Shown one piece after another: positions 8,026 to 13,635 of a stretch of DNA of 13,635 nt. A program made the position numbers and the translations under genes. The number at the start of each line of letters is the position of its first letter. Position 1 is the stretch's first letter. The notes under the pieces are model-generated. The model did no database searches and was not told the DNA's origin. It worked only from the letters and a program-made list of their open reading frames with translations. The stretch comes from Bacteroidota bacterium (GTDB lineage: Bacteria; Bacteroidota; Bacteroidia; Flavobacteriales_D; Crocinitomicaceae), in NCBI GenBank assembly GCA_024280195.1, contig JAJRQP010000267.1, forward strand, positions 1 to 13,635. Direction: 5' to 3'.

Positions 8026-8073
8026 CACCCTCTAAAAGAAATTAAAAATTAAATAGCATAAAATCAATTAGAT

Positions 8074-8364
8074 ATGACAAAAGCAGATATCGTTTCAAAC
8101 ATCGTAGAAGAAACAGGTTTAGAAAGAGTAGAGGCTCTTAAGGCAGTTGAATCATTCATGACAACAATTAAATCATCATTATCAAAAGGACAAAACGTTT
8201 ATTTGAGAGGATTTGGTAGTTTTATTGTTAAGAAAAGAGCAGAGAAGACAGGTCGTAATATTTCAAAGAATACAACGATTATTATCCCTGCACACAACAT
8301 TCCTTCATTCAAGCCAGCAAAGACTTTTGTTGATGATGTGAAGACAAATGTAAAGGTTAAGTAA
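8074..8364 (+). CDS. HU/IHF-family nucleoid DNA-binding protein
   Basis: 96 residues, the usual size of an HU monomer. It begins MTKADIVSNI like most HU/IHF proteins. It contains the beta-arm entry RGFGSF at 45-50, GRN at 60-62 and the arm segment IPAHNIPSFKPAK at 71-83, including the prolines that intercalate into bent DNA. It binds and bends DNA as a dimer, compacting the nucleoid. Whether it acts as HU or as an IHF-like subunit cannot be told from sequence. It is divergent from mutY across 113 bp and is followed by the small basic gene and rng. Confidence 0.94.
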   Translation: MTKADIVSNIVEETGLERVEALKAVESFMTTIKSSLSKGQNVYLRGFGSFIVKKRAEKTGRNISKNTTIIIPAHNIPSFKPAKTFVDDVKTNVKVK

Positions 8365-8376
8365 AATAAGCGCTTT

Positions 8377-8397
8377 CAAATGATAGTTTTTCATTTG
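8377..8397 (+). terminator. Weak hairpin after the HU gene
   Basis: CAAATGA and TCATTTG form a perfect 7-bp stem around a 7-nt loop, starting 12 bp after the HU stop. It is AT-rich and lacks a clean T tract, so it may be a weak terminator, an mRNA 3'-end stabiliser, or chance. Confidence 0.35.
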
Positions 8398-8404
8398 GAT
8401 TTGT

Positions 8405-8412
8405 TAATTTTG
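8405..8412 (+). promoter_or_regulatory. Candidate -7 element for the small basic protein gene
   Basis: TAATTTTG matches TAnnTTTG exactly. It sits just past the HU hairpin and 87 bp before the small gene's ATG, suggesting separate transcription from HU with a leader of about 80 nt. No properly spaced TTG is seen upstream. Confidence 0.45.
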
Positions 8413-8499
8413 CCCTCTCGCTTTTATAGTGAGCTTATTTTGTTCTTTTGAGAAGAGCAGTTAGTTAAAAAGAATTATAACAAATTAAAATATACAATT

Positions 8500-8592
8500 A
8501 TGCCAAGTGGTAAAAAAAGAAAGAGACATAAGATGTCTACTCACAAGCGTAAGAAGAGACTAAGAAAAAATCGTCACAAGAAGAAGAAATAA
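8500..8592 (+). CDS. Tiny highly basic ribosomal-type protein (mS38/bS22, AURKAIP1/COX24-like)
   Basis: 30 residues from an ATG in an AT-rich leader to TAA: MPSGKKRKRHKMSTHKRKKR, then LRKNRHKKKK. More than half of the residues are Lys, Arg or His. The pattern KRxxKMxxHKxKKRxxxxR resembles the COX24/AURKAIP1 domain of mitochondrial small-subunit protein mS38 and the actinobacterial bS22. From memory, near-identical short proteins are widespread in Bacteroidota. A ribosomal (30S) location is therefore the best inference but is not shown here. The gene has its own candidate -7 element at 8405 and a strong terminator at 8624-8656, so it looks like a highly expressed single-gene unit. It is short enough for ordinary gene callers to miss. 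Confidence 0.85.
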   Translation: MPSGKKRKRHKMSTHKRKKRLRKNRHKKKK

Positions 8593-8623
8593 ATTTCATC
8601 TTTAATAGATTTTGAATAGAATT

Positions 8624-8656
8624 AAACTTAGTGGATATTAGTCCACTAAGTTTTTT
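8624..8656 (+). terminator. Rho-independent terminator after the small basic gene, 33 bp before rng
   Basis: A perfect 12-bp stem, AAACTTAGTGGA / TCCACTAAGTTT (8624-8635 and 8642-8653), has a 6-nt loop, and the T tract runs 8651-8656. It starts 31 bp after the small gene's stop. The rng start at 8690 follows so closely that readthrough may supply part of rng expression. Confidence 0.85.
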
Positions 8657-8689
8657 CTATATATTTAGTTTCACTTAAATTAAGCTTTC

Positions 8690-10237
8690 ATGGGTTTAGA
8701 ATTAGTAGTCGATACCAGAAAAAAAGGTACATGGCTTGCTCTACTCGATGACGGAAAGCTTATTGAGTTGCATCAAGAAGATGGTGGCGATAATGAATTT
8801 TCAGTAGGAGATGTTTATCTCGGAAAAGTCAGAAAAGTCGTTCCTAGTTTGAATGCCTCATTTGTAAATGTTGGATATGAGAAGGATGCTTTTTTGCATT
8901 ACCTTGATTTAGGTCCTCAATACAATACACTTAATAAGTTTTCAAGAGAAACATTGCGTGGCAAGCAAAATGTTGCCGATCTACAGTATGTAAAACTGGA
9001 GAAAGACATTCCGAAGGATGGTAAAATTAATGATACCATTTCTGCTTCGGCACCTATCTTGGTTCAGGTGGCCAAAGAACCAATTTCATCAAAAGGTCCT
9101 CGTTTAACTGCAGAGATTACTCTTGCAGGTAGATATTTGGTGCTTGTACCTTTTTCAAATAAAGTTTCTATTTCTCAGAAAATTAAAGATTCTGCAGAAA
9201 GAGACCGTTTGAAAGATGTGATGAAGCAAGTCAAACCAAAAAACTTTGGAGTGATTATTAGAACTGTTGCAGTTGGGAAAAAACTGGAAGAGTTAGATCA
9301 AGATTTAAAAAGTCTTGTAGATAAATGGAGTACGATTCACGAGAATTTGAAAGGTGCGAAACCACCAACTAGAGTTCTGGGAGAAATTGATAAAACATCA
9401 GGTATCCTTCGAGATATGTTGAATGCTGATTTTACCAATATCCACGTGAATGATGAAGAATTGTATGATACTTTAAGAACATACGTTTCTGACATTGCTC
9501 CTGGAAGAGAGAAAATCGTCAAAAAATACGGTGGTAAGCTGGATATTTTTGAAAAGTTTGGCGTAAATCGTCAAATCAAAGCATTGTTTGGACGTAAAGT
9601 CCCTTTGCCAAGTGGAGGTTATTTGATTATTGAACATACGGAAGCAATGCACGTTGTGGATGTCAATAGTGGTAACCGAAAAGGTGCAGATGGACAAGAG
9701 AATAATGCATTGTCAACCAACTTAGAAGCAGCAGTCGAAATGGCGCGTGTTCTTCAGTTGAGAGATATGGGTGGAATCATTTGTATCGATTTTATTGACA
9801 TGCACGAAAGAGCAAACAATAAGCAACTTTTTCAAGTAATGAAAGATGCGATGAAGACTGACCGTGCAAAGCACAATATTCTTCCTCCGTCTAAATTTGG
9901 TGTTGTGGAAATCACTCGTCAACGAGTAAGACCACAAATGGATATCATCACTGCTGAGACTTGCTCAGCTTGTAATGGAACAGGTGAGGTTTCTGCATCA
10001 ATTTTACTAGCAGAAGAGATTGAGAATAATCTTTCATTCTTAATGAAAAGAAATGAAAAGTCAGTAGCATTGTTGGCACATCCTTATCTTGCTGCTTACT
10101 TTACAAAAGGATTGATTTCTCCACAAGTGAAATGGTTCTTTAAATACAAAAAATGGATAGCCGTTCGCGGACTGTCATCACAACATTTACTACAATATTC
10201 TTTTGTAGACAATGATAATAAAGAGATTACACTCTGA
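8690..10237 (+). CDS. rng: Ribonuclease G/E family endoribonuclease
   Basis: 515 residues, RNase G size and lacking the long scaffold tail of E. coli RNase E. It cuts single-stranded RNA in rRNA maturation and mRNA decay. The N-terminal S1-type RNA-binding region spans about 35-130 (VGDVYLGKVRKVVPSLNASFVNVG). The catalytic DNase I-like region holds VVDVNSG with Asp324 and CIDFIDM with Asp367, matching the two Mg-binding aspartates of RNase E. CSACNGTGEV supplies Cys425 and Cys428, the Zn-link pair that supports dimer-dimer contact. The start is the first ATG and fits the family opening. A terminator lies 33 bp upstream and a 12-bp inverted repeat spans its stop codon; both may matter for control, as RNase E in other bacteria autoregulates through its own mRNA leader. 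Confidence 0.94.
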   Translation: MGLELVVDTRKKGTWLALLDDGKLIELHQEDGGDNEFSVGDVYLGKVRKVVPSLNASFVNVGYEKDAFLHYLDLGPQYNTLNKFSRETLRGKQNVADLQYVKLEKDIPKDGKINDTISASAPILVQVAKEPISSKGPRLTAEITLAGRYLVLVPFSNKVSISQKIKDSAERDRLKDVMKQVKPKNFGVIIRTVAVGKKLEELDQDLKSLVDKWSTIHENLKGAKPPTRVLGEIDKTSGILRDMLNADFTNIHVNDEELYDTLRTYVSDIAPGREKIVKKYGGKLDIFEKFGVNRQIKALFGRKVPLPSGGYLIIEHTEAMHVVDVNSGNRKGADGQENNALSTNLEAAVEMARVLQLRDMGGIICIDFIDMHERANNKQLFQVMKDAMKTDRAKHNILPPSKFGVVEITRQRVRPQMDIITAETCSACNGTGEVSASILLAEEIENNLSFLMKRNEKSVALLAHPYLAAYFTKGLISPQVKWFFKYKKWIAVRGLSSQHLLQYSFVDNDNKEITL

Positions 10238-10255
10238 CATGAAGTCAGAGTGTAA
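10227..10255 (+). promoter_or_regulatory. Perfect 12-bp inverted repeat spanning rng stop and recX start
   Basis: TTACACTCTGAC (10227-10238) and GTCAGAGTGTAA (10244-10255) are perfect complements around a 5-nt loop, ATGAA. The rng TGA (10235-10237) lies in the left arm and the likely recX ATG (10239-10241) starts the loop. There is no T tract behind it, so it is not a classical terminator. A role in translational coupling, recX down-tuning or RNase processing is inferred. Confidence 0.75.
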
Positions 10256-10718
10256 ATACTCTTTTCTAGAAGCTAAATCAAAGCTAGAATTTCTTTGCGC
10301 ATACCAAGAAAGATGTTCTTCAGAATTGGAAAAAAAACTCTATGACTGGGGTATCTACAAAGAAGATGCTGATCGATTACTTTCTCATTTAATTTCTAAT
10401 AATTACTTAAACGAAGAACGTTTTGCAGAGGCATTTGTTTCTGGCAAAGTGAACATCAAGAAATGGGGGAGAATTAAAATTCGGCAACATCTAAAGCAAA
10501 AAAGAATCTCTGATTATTCCATAAAAAAAGGATTGGCTTCTATTGATGATGCTGTTTATCAATCCAATTTAGAACATTTAGCCAATAAAAAATGGAATTC
10601 TCTGTCTAGGGAGAAAAACTCTTATCAAAAGAAAGTAAAAGTCTATCGTTTCTTATCTTCTAAAGGTTATGAGAATGATTTATTGCGCGAAACTGTTGAT
10701 GAGATTGCTTCTGAATAA
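10239..10718 (+). CDS. recX: Regulatory protein RecX family
   Basis: 159 residues from the ATG at 10239, the usual RecX length. RecX binds RecA filaments and usually limits their activity. The protein consists of short three-helix repeats; typical features are the opening FLEAKSKLEFLCAYQERCSS, the segment LISNNYLNEERFAEAFVSGK and WGRIKIRQHLKQKRIS, where conserved RecX residues lie. An upstream in-frame ATG at 10212 would overlap rng by 26 bp; I prefer 10239 because it follows the rng stop by one base and yields the family length. No recA or lexA is in the window. Its stop TAA overlaps the next ATG (TAATG). Confidence 0.88.
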   Translation: MKSECKYSFLEAKSKLEFLCAYQERCSSELEKKLYDWGIYKEDADRLLSHLISNNYLNEERFAEAFVSGKVNIKKWGRIKIRQHLKQKRISDYSIKKGLASIDDAVYQSNLEHLANKKWNSLSREKNSYQKKVKVYRFLSSKGYENDLLRETVDEIASE

Positions 10719-11533
10719 TGTTACGTTTTGTTAACGTTCTAATAAATATTAGTAATTGTATTCTTGCATATTGTTCACTCTTATCTTTTTTGATTATTTT
10801 AGCGAGACTTTTAAAAAGAACAGTGTCTGACTCAATTGTAATTATACCAACTTTTAACGAAAAAGAGAACGTCGAAGCTATGGCGAGAAAAATGATGTCT
10901 TTAGAAAAAGATTTTCATGTTCTTTTTGTGGATGATTCTTCGCCAGATGGTACAGCGGATATTATCGGTGAATTGCAAAAAGAATTCCCTGAGAGAATAC
11001 ATTTAGAAGTCCGAAAAGGAAAACTAGGTTTAGGAACGGCTTACATTCACGGATTCAAATGGGCGGTTGATAAAAAATATGATTTCATTTTTGAAATGGA
11101 TTGTGATTTTTCGCATAATCCGGATGACTTAATTCGCCTGTATCAAGCTTGCGTAGATGGAGCTGACTTAAGTATCGGTTCTCGATATGTAAAAGGAGGA
11201 AAGGTAAAAAACTGGCCATTGAAAAGAATTTTGATGTCCTACTTTGCAAGTGTGTATGTGAGAATGATTCTTTGGATTGGGATTAAAGATACAACGGCTG
11301 GGTTTAAATGTTACCGCAGAAAAGTGTTGGAAACAATAAATCTGGATGGTGTTACTTTTAAAGGATATGCTTTTCAAATTTGTTTGAAATACGCAGCAAA
11401 AAAGCACGGATTTAAAATAAAAGAAATTCCAATTACGTTTATTGATAGAGAATTAGGTGTTTCTAAAATGAGCACAGGTATTTTTAAAGAGGCGTTTTTC
11501 GGAGTTTGGAAAATGCGTAGCATGGATTTATGA
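10718..11533 (+). CDS. Polyprenol/dolichyl-phosphate mannose synthase-like glycosyltransferase (GT2)
   Basis: 271 residues from the ATG at 10718. The catalytic GT-A domain begins at about residue 37: IVIIPTFNEKENV, FVDDSSPDGTADII at 70-83, the metal-binding DCD at 128-130 in FEMDCDFSHNP, then GSRYVKGGKVKNWP and DTTAGFKCYRRKVLE. These are hallmarks of enzymes that move a sugar, usually mannose from GDP-mannose, onto a lipid phosphate at the cytoplasmic membrane. Residues 4-29 form an unusual hydrophobic segment ahead of the domain. A GTG at 10823 (Val36) would give MSDSIVIIPT, the normal family start, so the true start is uncertain. I list 10718 because it overlaps the recX stop as TAATG and the frame is open throughout. 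The sugar donor is not proven. Confidence 0.88.
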   Translation: MLRFVNVLINISNCILAYCSLLSFLIILARLLKRTVSDSIVIIPTFNEKENVEAMARKMMSLEKDFHVLFVDDSSPDGTADIIGELQKEFPERIHLEVRKGKLGLGTAYIHGFKWAVDKKYDFIFEMDCDFSHNPDDLIRLYQACVDGADLSIGSRYVKGGKVKNWPLKRILMSYFASVYVRMILWIGIKDTTAGFKCYRRKVLETINLDGVTFKGYAFQICLKYAAKKHGFKIKEIPITFIDRELGVSKMSTGIFKEAFFGVWKMRSMDL

Positions 11534-12870
11534 GTCAAACAACTTTATTAAAGTCAGGGATTCTTGTCAATGAAGGCAAGAAGCAAGTAGTTGACATTCT
11601 GATTAAGAATGGAAGAATAGAAAAAATTGCTCCTTCGATTTCTATTGAAGAAAAACATACGCTAGTTGATGCATCAGGAAAGTTTATCCTCCCAGGTTGT
11701 ATTGATGATCAGGTTCACTTTCGAGAGCCAGGCTTAACACATAAAGCAAACTTATTTACAGAATCTCGCGCTGCTGTTGCTGGTGGAATCACTTCTTTTA
11801 TGGAGATGCCTAATACGGTTCCCAATGCTTTGACGCAAGAATTATTGCAAGATAAATACGATAGTGCATCGAAAGATTCTATTGCTAATTATTCATTCTT
11901 CATGGGAGCTTCGAATGATAATGTCGAAGAAGTTCTAAAAACAAATGAACGAAATGTTTGTGGGGTAAAAATATTTATGGGGTCATCAACAGGAAATATG
12001 TTGGTTGATAATGAAACAACCTTGAATAATTTATTTTCAAAAGTGCCGATGTTGATTGCTACACATTGCGAAGATGAGGCAACTATTGTCGCAAACATTG
12101 AAAAAGCAAAAGCTGAATTTGGAGAAGATGTTCCAATGACACAACATCATTTAATTCGCAGTGAAGAAGCTTGTTATCTTTCTTCTTCTATGGCTGTTAG
12201 GTTGGCAAAGAAACACCAAACCCGCTTACATATTCTTCACATTTCTACTGCAAAAGAATTGGAGTTATTCGACAATTCTATTCCTTTGGAGCAAAAGAAA
12301 ATTACAGCTGAGGCATGTATTCATCATTTGTGGTTTTCTGATGAGCAATATGCTGAAATGGGGACTAAAATAAAATGGAATCCTGCGGTGAAAACGGCAA
12401 GTGATAGAGAAGCAATTTTCCAAGCTGTTTTGGATAATAAAATAGATGTCATTGCGACAGATCATGCTCCACACACAATTGAAGAAAAAAACAACAGTTA
12501 TTTCAAAGCACCATCTGGAGGACCATTGGTTCAGCATGCATTACTAGCTATGTTGGATAAGGTGGAAGAAGGAAAAATAACCATAGAACGAGTTGTGGAG
12601 AAAATGGCTCATGCTCCAGCTATTCTTTTTGAAATTGAAGAAAGAGGCTTTGTGAGAGAAGGTTATTTTGCAGATTTGGTAATTGTCGATCCAAAAGCAT
12701 CACATTTAGTAACCAAAGAATCACTTTTGTATAAATGTGGATGGTCGCCTTTTGAAGGGTATCAATTCTCTAATGCAATTGATTCTACGTATGTAAATGG
12801 AAATCTTGTGTATGCCAAAAATGAGATTGTAGATTCGTCAAGAGGCTCACGTTTATTGTTTGAAAGATGA
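11530..12870 (+). CDS. pyrC: Dihydroorotase (type I-like)
   Basis: 446 residues. It cyclises N-carbamoyl-L-aspartate to dihydroorotate in pyrimidine synthesis. The amidohydrolase barrel shows FILPGCIDDQVHFREPG (52-68), MEMPNTVP (91-98), the Lys147 of VKIFMGSS that would be carbamylated, ATHCED with His179, LHILHIST with His237, and ATDHAPH with Asp311. The first His of the usual H-x-H metal pair is Gln61; I recall this DDQVHFR form in Bacteroidota dihydroorotases, so it is probably a clade trait rather than a loss. The other key residues remain, and activity is likely. An ATGA overlap joins it to the glycosyltransferase and another to the next gene. Symbols pyrC and allB-like hydantoinases are related; the motif set favours dihydroorotase. 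Confidence 0.92.
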   Translation: MSQTTLLKSGILVNEGKKQVVDILIKNGRIEKIAPSISIEEKHTLVDASGKFILPGCIDDQVHFREPGLTHKANLFTESRAAVAGGITSFMEMPNTVPNALTQELLQDKYDSASKDSIANYSFFMGASNDNVEEVLKTNERNVCGVKIFMGSSTGNMLVDNETTLNNLFSKVPMLIATHCEDEATIVANIEKAKAEFGEDVPMTQHHLIRSEEACYLSSSMAVRLAKKHQTRLHILHISTAKELELFDNSIPLEQKKITAEACIHHLWFSDEQYAEMGTKIKWNPAVKTASDREAIFQAVLDNKIDVIATDHAPHTIEEKNNSYFKAPSGGPLVQHALLAMLDKVEEGKITIERVVEKMAHAPAILFEIEERGFVREGYFADLVIVDPKASHLVTKESLLYKCGWSPFEGYQFSNAIDSTYVNGNLVYAKNEIVDSSRGSRLLFER

Positions 12871-13238
12871 AAATAGGTGTAATCGCAATAGTATTTGTTA
12901 TGCTAACTTCTTGCATAGATTCTTCGGAAGTTATTATGCGAAAAGAGCAACCTAGTAACTTGATTCCTCAAGAGAAATTCACAACGGTTTTAGTCGAATT
13001 TGCAAAATTAGAAGGACACATTGAAGCAAAATATATCGTTGCGAATAAGTACAGTCAAATAATGATTAACTCAGGAGATTCATTATTAAAATCCTTCTCT
13101 TTGGATAGAGCAACTTTTGAGTCTTCATTGGAATATTACGGCTCTCATCAAGAATTAATGAAGGCTATTAATGATGATGTTTTAGATGAATTGAATAAGG
13201 AGTTGGGGGAGTTGGAGAGTGAGAAAGGGAGGTTGTAA
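12867..13238 (+). CDS. DUF4296-type lipoprotein
   Basis: 123 residues. A short hydrophobic leader ends in LTSC, giving lipidated Cys16. The rest (about 28-105) matches the DUF4296 pattern: LIPQEKFTTVLVEFAKLEGH, a charged middle, then FESSLEYYGSHQELMKAIND. The last 20 residues are Glu/Lys-rich and probably helical. Function is unknown. It starts inside the dihydroorotase stop (ATGA overlap), and from memory DUF4296 genes often sit next to pyrC in Flavobacteriia. It is the last gene of the rightward unit; no strong terminator follows in 13239-13380. Confidence 0.85.
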   Translation: MKIGVIAIVFVMLTSCIDSSEVIMRKEQPSNLIPQEKFTTVLVEFAKLEGHIEAKYIVANKYSQIMINSGDSLLKSFSLDRATFESSLEYYGSHQELMKAINDDVLDELNKELGELESEKGRL

Positions 13239-13380
13239 TCCTGACCTTAAAAATCGATCAATTCGGAGAGAATAATTCAACTTTTTCATTAAACATTTTG
13301 TGTTCATTGTTTCACATTAAACGAGTGGATTAAAAAATACTCAATGGATAGATCTTCCATGTTGACTATAATAAAAGAAC

Positions 13381-13635
13381 CTACATCTTAACCAAATTCT
13401 CTCTTACAACCTCTCCATTCTCAAAATGCACCTCAACAATATAATTGCCTGTGACTAGTTTTGAAATTGATATCTTATCCGAATTGATACTTGCTGAAAG
13501 AATTAACTTTCCGCTGTTGTCAAAGATTTTCAAAAACTTTATTTTTGATGTTTTCAAATGAATAAAATCACCCACAGGATTCGGATAAAACAAAACCCCA
13601 TCGTTTGCTATTTCTTCAACAAAAAGATTGCAAGG
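13381..13635 (-). CDS. C-terminus of a T9SS-secreted protein (type A sorting domain), 5' end outside window
   Basis: 84 codons plus TAG, open to the window edge, so this is only the tail of a larger protein. VLFYPNPVGDFIHL (14 residues into the seen part onwards), FLKIFDNSGKLIL, ISISKLVTGNYIVEV and the end VVRENLVKM match the type A T9SS sorting domain (the FYPNP...G.Y.v.v...K pattern). The domain directs export across the outer membrane and is cleaved by the sortase PorU. The passenger, and thus the function, lies outside the window. An in-frame TTG near 13593 is not a real start. It is convergent with the DUF4296 gene across 142 bp that holds no gene. Confidence 0.9.
   Translation of the reverse strand, partial: PCNLFVEEIANDGVLFYPNPVGDFIHLKTSKIKFLKIFDNSGKLILSASINSDKISISKLVTGNYIVEVHFENGEVVRENLVKM

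Noticed and set aside
8380..8454. Possible 24-codon leader peptide (starting MIVFHLDLL) after the HU gene
   Set aside because: It begins inside the HU 3' hairpin, overlaps the candidate -7 element and has no features typical of an attenuation peptide.
13341..13360. Small inverted repeat ATGGA/TCCAT in the convergent gap before the right-edge gene
   Set aside because: Only 5 bp of stem and no T tract on either strand; not a credible terminator.

Overview
The window is AT-rich chromosomal DNA from a member of the Bacteroidota, most likely order Flavobacteriales. The signs are the mutY-ssb-gldE-gldD gene block, GldD/GldE gliding-motility proteins, a type IX secretion (T9SS) C-terminal sorting domain, a DUF4296 lipoprotein behind dihydroorotase, promoter -7 elements of the TAnnTTTG type, and starts with AT-rich leaders and no clear Shine-Dalgarno sequence. 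A Crocinitomicaceae/Cryomorphaceae-like lineage is plausible, but the genus cannot be fixed from this sequence alone. I see no rRNA, tRNA, CRISPR array, insertion sequence, prophage or plasmid function.

Layout. Positions 1-1926 (minus) hold the first 642 codons of a large secreted surface protein: signal peptide, jelly-roll-like domain, two Ig-like repeats and a lamin-tail-like domain; it runs off the left edge. A 321-bp non-coding stretch (1927-2247) follows, with repeated CGTTTA/TAAACG motifs and a strong palindromic terminator. Next on the minus strand is a lipoprotein with an OmpA-like and a TPR region (2248-3945). Behind it, reading leftwards from 7960, is the compact cluster mutY-ssb-gldE-gldD-folK (7960 to 4037): base-excision repair, single-strand DNA binding, gliding motility/T9SS and folate synthesis. 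Several of its genes overlap.

At 7961-8073 the strand switches at a divergent promoter region. Rightwards come an HU-family nucleoid protein, a 30-residue very basic ribosomal-type protein (8500-8592) with a terminator behind it, then rng (RNase G/E), recX, a dolichyl-phosphate-mannose-synthase-like glycosyltransferase, dihydroorotase and a DUF4296 lipoprotein. The last genes overlap by 1 to 4 bases (TAATG, ATGA, ATGA), which suggests one translationally coupled unit from rng to 13238. The right edge (13381-13635, minus) holds the T9SS sorting domain of another secreted protein, convergent with the operon.

This is mostly a conserved housekeeping and gliding region rather than an accessory island, and I do not see a clearly new multi-gene system. 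The most interesting details are a perfect 12-bp inverted repeat that places the rng stop in one arm and the recX start in its loop; the tiny mS38/bS22-like gene between HU and rng; the terminator only 33 bp before rng; and an unusual hydrophobic N-terminal extension on the glycosyltransferase.
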